From Corydoras sp. C115 (taxonomy: Eukaryota; Chordata; Actinopteri; Siluriformes; Callichthyidae), in NCBI GenBank assembly GCA_019802505.1, contig JAFMOC010000077.1, forward strand, positions 503,001-567,000: a stretch of 64,000 bases of DNA. The letters are read 5' to 3'. Under the pieces are notes generated by a model. The model was not told the DNA's origin and searched no databases. It saw only the letters and a list, made by a program, of their open reading frames with translations. The translations under genes were made by a program, and so were the position numbers. Within the stretch, counting starts at the first letter, position 1. Each line of letters starts with the position of its first letter. Positions 27,641 through 38,737 of the stretch are shown here, piece after piece.

Positions 27641-28198
27641 TTATTAGGACTTTCGTTAATGTTTAAATAAATCCAATAGGACATTAAATGTTCATGTATA
27701 ATTTTTGTAGTGTTTTTAACAGATTGTGCTTATGAATACTGGTATGCTGGATGTCATTCCTTTTTATTTTGTAACAATAATTTGTGGTTATAGATCTCTA
27801 TATTAACATGCAATATATTTGTAATACCTTATTGGGAGAGATCTGCTCAAAGTATTGCAGTACAAGGGAAAACCTTCTCTTCTTTACAGACTCCATGAAA
27901 AGATCTGTGTCACAGGGTAATTTCTTGGAAGTCCAGAGAGGACATGTGTTATTAATTTTTAAGTCGTTAGAGACAAAACTTGTCTCATAGGACTGTCTTG
28001 CCATTATACTCGACACAGGGACCTTTTTAAATGGCATATGTATTTGTATTTACTCCAACACATGGAAAAAAATCATTGTGGTCTGCAGTTTTTATGTCAG
28101 AATAGTTTGTAATATGTATAAGACAATTAAAGTTATTACAAAGTAATTACAAATGTGCTCTTACTTCTAAATATAAGACAATTCAAAACCATAATCAA
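27641..28198. other. Intergenic AT-rich DNA
   Basis: No gene or repeat recognised. Short frames on both strands at about 27784-28037 look random. Confidence 0.4.
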
Positions 28199-28524
28199 TA
28201 TCCATCCATCCATTATCTTCCGCTTAATCCTGTATTAAGGTCGCGGGTTTGTGCCCCATGCCCATCCAGGGGAGCTTTTCAGGCGCTGGGCTGATACACC
28301 CAGGACATGGTGCCAATCTATTGCTGGTCACATACACACAAACACACACTATATGGGAAAATTTAGAGCACTCAATTTACCTTGATCCATGTTTTTGGAC
28401 TGTGATAGGAAACCCACGCAGACACGGGGAGAACATGAAGACTCCACACAGATTGGGAATCGAACCGGGAATCCCTAGCGCTGAGAGGCAAATGTGCTAA
28501 CCACTAAGTCACCGTACCACCCGC
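28199..28524 (-). mobile_element. tRNA-derived SINE (family A)
   Basis: Minus-strand copy with a (GGAT)n-type tail at the left (ATCCATCCATCCATTATCTTCC), core, B box and head (complement of GGCGGGTGGTACGGTGACTTAG). Part of the core is missing. Confidence 0.92.
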
Positions 28525-28679
28525 CATAATCAATATATCGAAATTAAATATAAATATAACAGATTTAACAGATCTAATGGCAGATGAGACCGTCACAAAA
28601 ACATCACTTTATCTGTCATAAATACTTTTTTTTATTATTCAACTGTTGAAGTAAATATAAATTATAGGTTACCATTACT

Positions 28680-29328
28680 GTAACCCTGGATCTCACCACA
28701 CCTGCCATTTAAGGCCATATAATGATCTTCTCACATGGGCTAGGCCCAGAGAGCTAGATGATCTGGGTGAGGGTGGTATATTTTCCCATTCGCCTGAGAC
28801 AACACGTCTCTGGCTGGGTATGGCTGGGTGTAGAGGAGTGGCATGATCTCTGGAAGCCATGATGCTTTGGGTCATCTTGGGGCAATCAGAGTTAATGACA
28901 GTCCCTGATCCTCCACCCTGCTCATCATTGAACATAGGACAACGGGTGTTTGCTAGAGAGGCAAAGTGCGTGGTTTGTGCAAAATCTCTGGGGACAGTGT
29001 TGGAGCAACGTGAGACAGTATTCCCACTTCTATCACACCATTCTTGTATGTGTGGTGCTGTAGATGGATGGTGGGGGGGCAGGGGGTGTGTCTGCAGTGG
29101 TTTCTTAGCTGCAGCGAAGGACCCTTTACCCCAGGGCTTGGGTGGGGGCCCAGCCTCACCCACTGCTTAGGTTTACTGAGTGTGACTGAGCTCTCAGAAA
29201 TTTCCGGAGCTGTCTCGCCATTAGGGTCGCTGTTTTGCATGGTGGCTACCTTGAGCCGGCAATGGCCGCAGCCCTCAGGTTGAGCTACTGCCTCCTCTGC
29301 AGGTTCTCCACACGAATGAAAACGCTAG
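28680..29328. other. GC-richer block, probably old mobile DNA
   Basis: This block is clearly richer in G+C than its flanks and gives overlapping frames on both strands (minus 28693-29163, plus 28859-29170). None is a recognisable host protein. The end of the minus frame (RRSLYGLKWQVW) faintly recalls the start of tyrosine-recombinase domains of DIRS-type retroelements, but that is too weak to name the element. Confidence 0.3.
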
Positions 29329-29329
29329 G

Positions 29330-29416
29330 CTGAGCATGTGCTATGAGGTGTTCTCATTTGTAAGTCGCTTTGGATAAAAGCGTCTGCTAAATGACTAAAT
29401 GTAAATGTAAATGTAG
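29330..29416 (+). mobile_element. LINE or V-SINE 3' tail
   Basis: It contains GGTGTTCTCATTTGTAAGTCG, CTTTGGATAAAAGCGTCTGC and a repeated AAATGTAAATGTAAATG end. The piece before TAAGTCGC (GTGTTCTCATT) matches the LINE 3' UTR at 37760 rather than the V-SINE body, so I read this as a LINE 3' end. Confidence 0.75.
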
Positions 29417-29795
29417 GTGCTATGGAGCGATGTAGCAGGTGGTTAACCAGCTAAGCGACCGCAGGTGGGCAGCCTGAGGATGGTTCTACTATAAGTGTGT
29501 GCAGCTTGCAGGAACATCAGCTGACCAACGTATTAACCAGCAATCACGCCCGGAGGCTGATCCGAAAGGATTCAAAATTGTGCCAATAATTGAACATTTT
29601 CCTAAACCAGCGAGGCTTCACAAGTCAGTCGTGGCGTCACTTGCCCTTAATGAAACATGCTCGATATGCGCTTCATAAAACACTTTCTAGAAATTTCGGC
29701 ACGCGCTCCCAAACCTCGACACAGTACGGCTTATCACTAATTACCAGTTTCCCAACTTGCGCGGGGTAAGAGCACAGGGTTGATACAGCACACCA
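29417..29795. other. Unassigned intergenic DNA
   Basis: A moderately GC-rich stretch without a recognised gene. It is probably part of the surrounding mobile-element mosaic. Confidence 0.3.
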
Positions 29796-29888
29796 TGAGC
29801 AACAAGAGCCTTGCTCAAGACCCACATTGGTAACTTCAGTGGACGTGGGCTTTAAACCCACAACCTTCAAATTGACAGCCCAAGCAGG
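29796..29888 (-). mobile_element. V-SINE head fragment
   Basis: Read on the minus strand it gives GGGCTGTCAATTTGAAGG, TTGTGGGTTTAAAGCCC and CTGAAGTTACCAATGTGGG, then CTTGAGCAAGG. This matches the V-SINE at 10062 with scattered changes. The tail is missing. Confidence 0.75.
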
Positions 29889-30359
29889 GTTGTCACCTTT
29901 CAGAAATGAAAATAAAAGGACGCCACCACAGCTTCTCTGGGCCATGACCACCACAGGCCGACTTCTATGGGGTGGGGTGGCCACAGAAGTGCTATGAATT
30001 ATTTTGTGTGACGTGTTGTTAGTTGAGAGCTGATTGAAAGCGTTCAGTCCTATTTTATTTCAAAGCTTGAAAAACTTTTTTATTACCAATGAACACATAT
30101 TCTTGCAGTTGTGCAGTAAGCGCAGTTAATAACATAGTAAATTAACTCTGTTTACAGTATGTGGAGAGTGCAACAATGAAGTTGTTGGATGAAGTTGGGG
30201 AGGAGTGGGATGACAAATTGTTATTTAAATTGAACAGTATTTGTTTTATGACTAAAATGTAGTTATGTCATCCAAACAGTTAAAGCACATTAATAATAAA
30301 ATGTATGTAATTATTACTGAACACTGTATTTCTCAAAAATAGAAATATTTTGACACAAA
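29889..30359. other. Intergenic DNA
   Basis: No gene or clear repeat. AT-rich after about 30000. Confidence 0.4.
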
Positions 30360-30572
30360 TTACCGCTTTATCCTCTAACAGGGTCGCGGTGGGGTTCCCC
30401 ATGCCCATCCAGGGGAGAACGTTTCAGGCACTGGGCAGATATATCCAGGACAGGGCACCAATCTATCGCTGGGCATACACTCACTCACACAGACACTCTA
30501 TACTGGGCAATTTGGAGAATTCAATTGACCTTGGTCCATGTTTTTGGACTGTGGGAGGAAACCAGGAGAGGA
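30360..30572 (-). mobile_element. tRNA-derived SINE (family A), head missing
   Basis: Minus-strand 3' portion (complement of the GGGAACCCCACCGCGACC and CTGCCCAGCGCC blocks) running through GTCCAAAAACATGG and stopping at the core. The tRNA-like head is absent, as expected for 5' truncation. Confidence 0.85.
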
Positions 30573-30609
30573 TTAAGCGAAAGAAAATATAAATTCACAT
30601 ATTCATCAC

Positions 30610-30976
30610 TGGCTTAGTGGCTTAGTGGTTAGCACGTTCGCCATCTTAGCGCTAGGGATTCCCGGTTCGAATCCCCATCTGGGTGGAGTTTCCATGTTCT
30701 CCCCGTGACCACGTGGGTTTCCTCCGGGTTCTCCGGTTTCCTCCCACAGTCCAAAAACATGGATCAAGTTAATTGAGTTCTCTAAATTGCCCCATATAGA
30801 GTGTGTTTGATATAATATATGTGCCCCATATATTGAGTGTGTGAGTGTGTACCCAGCGATGGATTGGCGTCCTGTCCTGGGTGTATCTGCCCAGCGCCCG
30901 AGACGTTCTCCCCTGGATGGGCATGGGGAACCCCACCGTGACCTAATAAAGCGGGAGATAATGAATGAATGAATGA
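30610..30976 (+). mobile_element. tRNA-derived SINE (family A), full length
   Basis: Complete copy flanked by a perfect 11-bp duplication ATATTCATCAC (30599-30609 and 30977-30987). The start has a small duplication, TGGCTTAGTGGCTTAGTGG, giving two overlapping A-box-like motifs. It lies about 1.4 kb upstream of HCCS. Confidence 0.95.
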
Positions 30977-31189
30977 ATATTCATCACCTAGCTCCCTCCA
31001 TTTCCCCCAAATCATTAATCTTCTTAATGTCAAAGACTTTGTTAAACATTCTATGTAAAAATGTCTACTGCATATCTACAGCAATAATAAACGAAATATG
31101 GCAACAGCCCGATTTCCCCTGTAGGTGTCAACAACGCAACGTAGAATTTCCAGAATCTCCTAAACGAATAAGAGTTTAGGCATGGTAAT

Positions 31190-31440
31190 GTGTCCTAAAC
31201 CAGAGTGTGTTCCCTATGTAGTGCACTCTTTATAAAAAAAGAAAAAAAGAAAGCTGGCAAGTCTAACATGGAAAATACTTAACAATAGATTTTTAAAAAT
31301 AATTTGTATATAATAGGAAATAAGTAATGATTTTAAAAAAGCGTTATTTTACTTTTAAGCGCTGTGATAATTTAACTACGTAGCGTTGAGCTTTTGAGTG
31401 TACTTTGTAGCATGCTTGGTTAAACTGTAATTTGGGACAC
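31190..31440. mobile_element. Possible MITE abutting the HCCS promoter
   Basis: A block of about 250 bp starts with GTGTCCTAAACC and ends with TGTAATTTGGGACAC, so the termini are imperfect inverted repeats (GTGTCCYAAA). It contains the phrase TTCCCTATGTAGTGCACTC, common in fish interspersed repeats. No target duplication could be fixed. Confidence 0.35.
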
Positions 31441-31508
31441 GAATAGAAAAGTAATATGGCTGCCGCCGGTGTGAGCATGTTGACATTGGATTTACATTTT
31501 TCCGAGTA
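31441..31508 (+). promoter_or_regulatory. Putative HCCS 5' exon with short upstream ORF
   Basis: A plus-strand ATG at 31455 sits in ATATGGCTGCCGCC, close to a YY1-type initiator (AAGATGGCGGC), and opens a short frame of 17 codons to the TAA at 31506-31508. GAGTAAGG at its end could be a splice donor (GTAAGG at 31505). This may be a noncoding first exon of HCCS 460 bp upstream of the coding start. It is inferred from position and motif only. Confidence 0.35.
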
Positions 31509-31964
31509 AGGAGTGAAACTAGTCGAGGTAATAACTACTGGATTAAAATACGTGGTCTGTAAATAAACCTGATTATATGTTTGTATACCTGTATTATATT
31601 CAACTATTAGGTTAACTGTCAGTATTGAAATTATTTGTGTTAAAATAAACGCGGCTTTATTTGCTCATACACGATATATAGTCATTTAAATCAATAAAAG
31701 TTATTCAGACAACTTCTTCAGCCTGAACATATGGCAGATTTTGACATACTTTTGAACAATTAAACCATAGTAGCCAAATGAAGGATTTAGGTAAGTGAGC
31801 TAAGAACAAACAAAAATAGCGAATATGCTTTATGAATGGAATATTTACAGATCGTATCATATGAATTTGTTACGTTATATCGGTATTCTTTTTAATACGC
31901 TGCACAGTTGTCGTTTTTTCTTATCTGATTGTTACTGTATTGCGAACGTTAGGAACGCTTTAAA

Positions 31965-34900
31965 ATGGGCAGCGTATATTCCAGTTCTGCCACAACACTT
32001 AAAGAAGAAGTCAAATTCAGTAATGGTGTACCTCCACAAGGTTGTCCGATGCACCAGACTCGGGAGGAGAGTAAGTTTTTGTAAAAAAAAAAATAAATAA
32101 ATAAAAAGCCTATGGTTTTATGATTATCCTTTCATCAAATGACTAATTTGTCCAAATTTCAAGGTTCTCCTCCTTTAGAGTGTCCAATGCATCATTCTAA
32201 GAATCATGCTGTCACACCTTCAGCCGGGCCAGTTCACCAAGAGCGTGCTTATGAATTTGTCGAGTGCCCAATGAGGGCTGCAAAAGGCTTATCAGACATC
32301 GATCCATCAAACATGGTAATCATGCATTAATCTTCATTTTGAAATGAGATGTATTTTTATCTGTATTATATAGTCTGTGCTTGTGTATCCTTTTTAGATG
32401 CCACCACCAAACCAAAAGCCAGCCCTTGACCAACCTTTCACTCTGCCAGTTACCAGACAGGAGTCATCCATACCCAGAACTGGAACAGAAAAAAAATGGG
32501 TGTATCCCTCAGAACAAATGTTCTGGAATGCCATGTTAAGAAAGGGGTAAGCATCAAGCGAGCTCACATGGTAAAATGTAATTTTATAAAACTTAAGTTT
32601 CTGGTCAGACAATATGCATTAGAACTTTTACTGACATTTGATCATATAAATTGTAACTTACAAATTAATGCCGCATTTAAAAATACAATCACAAACAGAC
32701 AAACAAATTTAAACTTTTCCACTCTCTGCTTAAATACAGGACACAAAAATGTTTCTAACTTGTAATAGTTTAATCATGGGGTAATATATTTTTAGCTAAT
32801 CATTGGCAAATATATTTTGAACCAATGTTGTGGACAAATATATAGAAAATTTAAATTAACTGAAATGTTTACATGCTATAATCAACAAGCTGTAATGCTA
32901 GATTTAAAGTTTTAAAATTCTTGCTGCTCACTCTTCACACTCCCATCAGCTTGATGCAGTCGAAATCTGAGGTCATTTGTACAGACTGTGTTTTTATCTT
33001 CTATTTCTATTTTTTTTAGTAACATGTTTCTATATTTGTAGAATCCATTATATAAGATGTAAAACTGTAAATTAGTTTCTAAGTTTATATCTGCGCATTA
33101 AAGGACGATGTAGAATGTCCATCCTGCAAAATGTTGGGTTAGTATTGTTCTGCAGCATAGATTTTTATTGTTTTTAAGTTTCATCATCCAGTGATGTCCA
33201 CTTGGATTAATGGCTTTTTGACAGAGTGCTCAAACTGATTTTAATCCATATTGTCTGGTACTGCCAGATCTCAAAAGTCATTTGTCTCTCATTGTAAAGA
33301 ACTAAATTGGCTGCCACAGAATATGGGGTTGTGTCATTAGACCTGTGATTTTTAATTTATTTTTTAAAACTCATGAATGAAGATATTTGCACGCGATGTA
33401 CAATTTGTCCTACAACATCTTTTGGTAGATCATCATGCAGTATAAAACGGACAGCGATAACAGTTGATTTGGTTGTTAACATGTTTTGTTGATCTTTTTT
33501 TTTAGTTGGCATTGGAAAGATGACAACCTTACGCAAGATGACATGAACAATATAATTAAAATCCACAATCGTAATAATGAACAAGCATGGGAGGAGATCA
33601 TGAAGTGGGAGGCACTGCATGCTAGGTGATTGAGTGCAATTTGTGTTTAGTATTGTTTCTGCATTCAATAGCATTCATTACTTTAAGATTCCATGCTTTT
33701 ATGTTGATGATTTTTGAGACTCTATTTGCATGTGTTTTTGGTTTAGTGAATGTCCATGTGGGCCTTCTCTAAAAAGGTTTGGTGGTAAAGCAAAGGAGTT
33801 TTCCCCAAGAGCCAGGATACGTCATTGGATGGGGTAATGAAATTGTTTCAGTTTCTTTTTTAAGTGCATGATAACAGAGACTGGTTATAGCAAATTAATT
33901 CAACCAGTTACACTTTAAAGAACACTTATACAAATGTGTTAAAACTTAGTTACAATGTATAAATGTTTGAGTTTATTCTTAAACTACATTAAAAATATTT
34001 TTAAAAAGTATGTCAAAGATGCTAAGATGCTAAGTATTAAGATGCTAAGAGCTTTCATTTACTATCATTTCCAAAATAATAGAATGATGAAAGTTTCCGG
34101 GTGGCACGGTGGCTTAGTTGTTAGCATGTTCGCCTCTCAGCGCTAGGGATTCCCGGTTCGAATCCCCATCTTGGTGGAGTTTCCATGTTCTCCCCGTGTC
34201 CGCGTGGGTTTCCTCCGGGTTCTCTGGTTTCCTCCCACATTACAAAAACATGGATCAAGTCTATTGAATTCTCCAAATTGCCCCATAAAGAGTGTGTTTG
34301 TGTGAGTGAGTGTGTGCCCAGCGATAGATTGGTGTCCTGTCCTGGGTGTATCTGCCCAGCGCCTGAAACGTTCTCCCCTGGATGGGCATCCCCCCCCCCC
34401 ACGACCCTAATACAGGATAAAGCGGAAGATAATGAATGAATGAATGAATGAAAGTTTCCAAATTTTGACACACATCTACAAACATACGACAAATATCCCA
34501 AAAAAATTATTGGTGGACAGTGTAGATTATGAAGTTTTTTGTTAATTTTTGTATTTATATTTTCTGTATTGATTATTATTGTCATGTATATTTTAGTTGT
34601 TGACATGTTACTGTTAGTATTGTTTTTACTAGATAAAATGAAGCCATTTTTTTTTCTTTTCAGTAACCATTCATAGATTGGAGCTTTGCTTTTTAATATT
34701 TTTGTATATTATTACAGTATTAAAGAGCATTTTGTGCTACTTTTTAATTTTAATTACTTACTTTGGTATAGGTATGAATTGCCCTTTGATCGGCATGACT
34801 GGATTGTTGATCGATGTGGAAAGGAAGTCCGATATGTGATTGATTACTATGAGGGAGACCTTGACAACAGCACATATCAATTTTCGATCTTGGATGTACG

Positions 34901-34970
34901 TCCAGCCTTTGACTCACTTGAAGCTGTGTGGGATAGAGCAAAAGTGGCCTGGTGGCGGTGGACCTCTTAA
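31965..34970 (+). CDS. hccs: HCCS: holocytochrome c synthase (cytochrome c heme lyase)
   Basis: HCCS attaches heme covalently to the CXXCH cysteines of apocytochrome c in the mitochondrial intermembrane space. Six coding exons (plus): 31965-32070, 32164-32315, 32398-32546, 33506-33625, 33747-33833, 34772-34970. They sum to 813 nt, 270 residues plus stop, with GT/AG junctions and matching phases. The start MGSVYSSS has a glycine at position 2. Three Cys-Pro heme-regulatory-type motifs lie in the N-terminal part (C27P, C42P, C70P; two are CPMH). The conserved core includes EKKWVYPSEQMFWNAML and IIKIHNRNNEQAW. H156 corresponds to human H154, the heme ligand, and ECPCGPSLKRFGGKAKE and GYELPFDRHDWIVDRCG follow. 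It ends in VAWWRWTS, as in human. Length is close to human (268). A SINE sits in the last intron. Confidence 0.96.
34099..34447 (+). mobile_element. tRNA-derived SINE (family A) in HCCS last intron
   Basis: Full-length copy in sense orientation, flanked by a 12-bp duplication ATGAAAGTTTCC (34087-34098 and 34448-34459). It has one change in the A box (TTAGTTGTT) and a C-run of about 10 near its 3' end at about 34390-34400. Confidence 0.95.
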
Positions 34971-35745
34971 AAATCAGAAATGAGTCATTGGCACCCGTGA
35001 ATAATGTAAACAAAATTATCATGTTACATTTCTTTAAACCTACAACCTATTTTTTTTTTATAACTGAAGCCTCACAGACAGGGAGTACATGAGTTATATT
35101 TTTGATGCTTTCATTCTAAATCTAACAATTTATAAAATGCACATGATATGCAGTTCTAAAGATTTGTGTGTGTCTGTTTCACTGTGTCTCTGTGTGTAGT
35201 GGTAGTATAACCGTATTACCTTATTCAAGGAAGCAAAAGGAAATGTGAATATTATTTAGTTCTTAGTATTACCAAATCCATATTGGTGTAGATGCAGTCC
35301 TATTTTCCTGGCTTCGTTGACAGTGTTACAACATCTTAATATTTGTTGTGGCAGTGGTTAAAAATCATCTGGTCTCCCTCTATTGAACTCAGTAAGATAG
35401 ATAATCGGTTATTAATACATCTGGTTATTAATACATGGTAAACTTTCAAAAACAACCATGAAAATACATCAGGGAAAAAGGGCGGTAACCAATTTTTAAT
35501 TATATTGATGTGTGATATGTAAAGGATTTGTAAACTTTCTTATTGTTTGTTTTAAATGCCTCACTTTCCTGCTATGGTAAAATCATAGAGAAAAATGCTT
35601 AAAATTATTCTAATATTATCCTAAACTAAATGTGTTTGTTCTATTTTAAGATGATATTTCGATATTTTGGGGAAATGTGTGTATTTAAGACTCATCATGA
35701 TATATTGCTGTCAATATTGTTTTTGATTTTGTTGTAACGAATAAA
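34971..35745 (+). other. HCCS 3' UTR
   Basis: Sequence after the HCCS stop. A good polyadenylation signal AATAAA is at 35740-35745, followed by an A-run. Nothing else is recognised. Confidence 0.5.
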
Positions 35746-35855
35746 AAAAAAATTAAATCCATATGTCCATTTAAATTTTGTAACATGTATATATGTGTTC
35801 ATGTATATATGTATAATACAATGTAATATGCAGGCTCTGCGTTCTAATAAATACA

Positions 35856-37644
35856 TACATCCATCTATCCATCCATTATCTTCCACTTGTCCGGGGTTCG
35901 GGTAGCGGTGGCAGATTCCGAAGTAGGGAGACCCAGACCTCCCTCGCCCCTGCCACCTCCATCAGCTCAACTGGGGAAACCCCAAGATGTTTCCAGACCA
36001 GGGAGATATAATCCCTCCAGCGTGTCCTGGGTCTTCCCCGGGTTCTCCTCCCAGCTGAACTTGCCTGAAACTTGCCCAGGAGGCATTCTTCCCAGATGCC
36101 CAAACCACCTCAACTGGCTCCTTTTGACGCAGTCTCTCCCGAGCTTCTCACCCTATCACCTAGGAAGAGCTCAGCCACCCTGCGGAGAAAACCCATTCCG
36201 GCCGCTTGTATTCGAGATCTTGTTTTTTCGGTCCTCTCCCCAAAGCTCATGACGTAGATCGACTGGTAATCGATCGAGTGCCTTGCCTTATGGCTTAGCT
36301 CCTTTCTCATCACAACAGACCAGTATAGGGTCCGCATCACTGCTGACCCCGCGCCGATCCGTCTGTCAATCTCACGCTCCATCTTACCATCACTCGTGCA
36401 CAAGACTCCGAGATTATTAAACTCCAGCAGTTAAGGCAAGATCTCATCCATGACCCAGAGAGGACTCTACCCTTTTCCGACTGAGAACCATGGCCTCAGA
36501 ATTGGAGGTGCTCATCCCAGCCGCTTCACAATCGGCTGCAAACTGATCCGGTAAGAGCTGAAGTTTGCGGCCTGATGATGCTAACAGGACCACATTGTCT
36601 GCAAAGAGCAGCGACGTGATCCTCAGATCACCAAACCGGACACCCATCACCTGACTGCGCCTAGAAATTCTGTCCATATAAATTATAATTAGAACTGATG
36701 ACAAAGGACAGCCCTGACCGACTCCAACCCTCAATGGAAAGTCAGACTTACTGCCGGCCATGCGAACCCAGCTCCTGCTTCTCACATGCAGGGACTAAAT
36801 GGCCCGTAGTAAGGAGACATGTGCCCCATATTCACGTTGCACCTTACACAATATACCCCGGGGGCCTCCAGATCCACAAAACACATGTAGACTGGGTGGG
36901 CAAACTCCCATGAACCCTCGAAGATCCTTGAGAGAGTAAAGAGCTGGTCCAGGGTTCCAGGACCAAACCCGCACTGCTCCTCTTGAATCCGAGGTTCGAC
37001 TATCTGTTGGGCACTCTTCTCCAGTATCCCTGCGTAGACTTTGCCATGGAGGTTGAGGAGTGTAATGCCCCTGTAGCACCACCACTCCCGTCTGCCAGTC
37101 CAGAGGCACTGCCCCTGATGACCATGCAATGTTGAAAAGGCGTGTCAGCCAAGATCGCCCCACAACATCCAGAGCTTTGAGGAACTCAGGGTGGATCTCA
37201 TCCACCCCATGGAGGGTTTTTGCCTCCACGACGCCACAAATCACCTGGCCTGTCGGTACCGGTCAGCTGCTTCTGGAGTCCCACAGGCCAACCATGCCCG
37301 ATATGACTCCTTCTTCAGCTAGACGACATCCCTTACACGGGGTGACCACCACCGTGTTCGAGGGTTACCACCACGACAGGCACCAACTACCTTGTGACCA
37401 CATCTCCTGTCCGCCACCTCAACAATAGAGGAACGGAACATGGCCCATTCAGACTCAATGTCCCCTACCTCCCTTGGAATCCCTCTGGCGATTCCACCTC
37501 ACCGAGGAGCTAATTCTCATTCTGTGGCGTTCACCACTGCAACATGGTGGAACGATCTTCCCAACTCTGTCCGTAAGGCAGAATCTCTAAACAGCTTTAA
37601 GAAACTACTTAAGACCCATCTATTTAACAAATACCTGTTATTAA

Positions 37645-37676
<32 letters not shown>

Positions 37677-38426
37677 GGGGGGGGGCGCAGCTTCGAATAA
37701 CAATCAGGTTTGATGAACTTACAGTATAGTTGGTTTTCTCCATGGCTTCTGACTTGTGGTGTTCTCATTTGTAAGTCGCTTTGGATAAAAGCGTCTGCTA
37801 AATGACTAAATGTAAATGTAAATGTAATGTGGTTGAAGCTCTGACGGAGGTGAGAGTTGAACATCCGTCTGATGGGTTCTTCTGCCGGACGTTCCCAGCA
37901 AACTCTCACTATACGTTTGTGTCTGCCTGGTCTGACCGGCATCTTCCCACGCCACCTGATCACCATCAGGTGGTAATCATTTGACAGCTCAGCTCCTCTC
38001 TTCACCAGAGTATCCAGTACACATGGCCGCAAGTCCAATGACACAACTACAAAGTTGATCATTGAACTGTGGCCTAGGGCATCCTGGCACCATGTGCAGA
38101 TATGGACACCCTTGTGCTTAAACACGGTGTTCATGATGGACAGACCGTGATTTGCACAGAAGTCCAACAAATGAAACACCACTCCGTTGGAGTCCCCCAG
38201 TCCTCTGTCGAACCCCCCCCTCCCCCAGATTCTAAGAAGGCTTGGTACTCTGAACTGGAGGAAACCCCAACATACATGCGTGAAGCCGGAGGGCCATGAG
38301 AAAGCCCACACCTGCCCGATGCCTCTTGCCATGGGCAACTCCAGATAAGAGGCTGGCAAGCTCCTACGATCATTCAAGCACACAAACCCCTCCACCACAA
38401 TAAGGTGGTGATCCAAGGAGGAGTCC
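35856..38426 (-). mobile_element. 5'-truncated LINE with endonuclease and reverse transcriptase remnants
   Basis: A non-LTR retrotransposon on the minus strand, flanked by a 10-bp duplication AATAAATACA (35846-35855 and 38427-38436). Reading downward, 38437-37830 holds the end of an endonuclease domain (DLRPCVLDTLVKRGAELSND). 37440-36440 holds reverse transcriptase pieces (EEQCGFGPGTLDQLFTLSRI; VGQGCPLSSVLIIIYMDRIS; ITSLLFADNVVLLASS, where the usual FADD is FADN). 36403-35876 holds the C-terminus (GRPRTRWRDYISLVWKHLGV). Its 3' end is a (GGAT)n tail. Frameshifts and stops make it inactive. The clade is not assigned. Confidence 0.88.
37500..37826 (+). mobile_element. 3' end of a second LINE nested in the first
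   Basis: The plus frame contains TATWWNDLPNSVRKAESLNS and FKKLLKTHLFNKYL, the typical C-terminal end of an L2-type fish LINE polyprotein. A run of about 23 A and 15 G (37643-37685) follows, then GCGCAGCTTCGAATAACAATC and the tail TAAGTCGCTTTGGATAAAAGCG with AAATGTAAATG repeats. It splits the minus-strand LINE between its FNHI and IPREVGDIESEW segments. Target duplications are not obvious. Confidence 0.8.
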
Positions 38427-38449
38427 AATAAATACAATTTAATTTATTT

Positions 38450-38735
38450 AAACTGTAAATCAATGGTTTTAATTCTAATCAGTTTTTATATTAATAAAGA
38501 ACTTGACCCTACCCCCACCCTTGTCTGTTGAAATATAATTGGTACAAACCCAGTTGTTACTTTATTTACATTTATCCATTTAGATTGCCACAGAATTACT
38601 AAGAAACAATATTAACAGTCAATGACAGAATAGGCTTACAAAACTAAAGGCAAAATGATGAACCTTGTGATATCAGTTATGACTGTGAAGATTGTTATTT
38701 ATTTTAGCTTTATTTATGTAGTTTATTATTATTAT
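38450..38735. other. Short AT-rich spacer with ATT repeat
   Basis: Nothing coding. It ends in an ATT microsatellite that continues on the far side of the Tc1 element. Confidence 0.5.
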
Positions 38736-38737
38736 TA

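Noticed and set aside
26159..31454. Bidirectional promoter shared by LUC7L and HCCS
   Set aside because: The divergent starts are about 5.3-5.8 kb apart with five SINE copies between them; each gene has its own promoter-like sequence.
37517..38437. Longest frame in the window, 306 codons, as a host gene
   Set aside because: It is the endonuclease part of a LINE fused by chance to the antisense of a nested LINE end.
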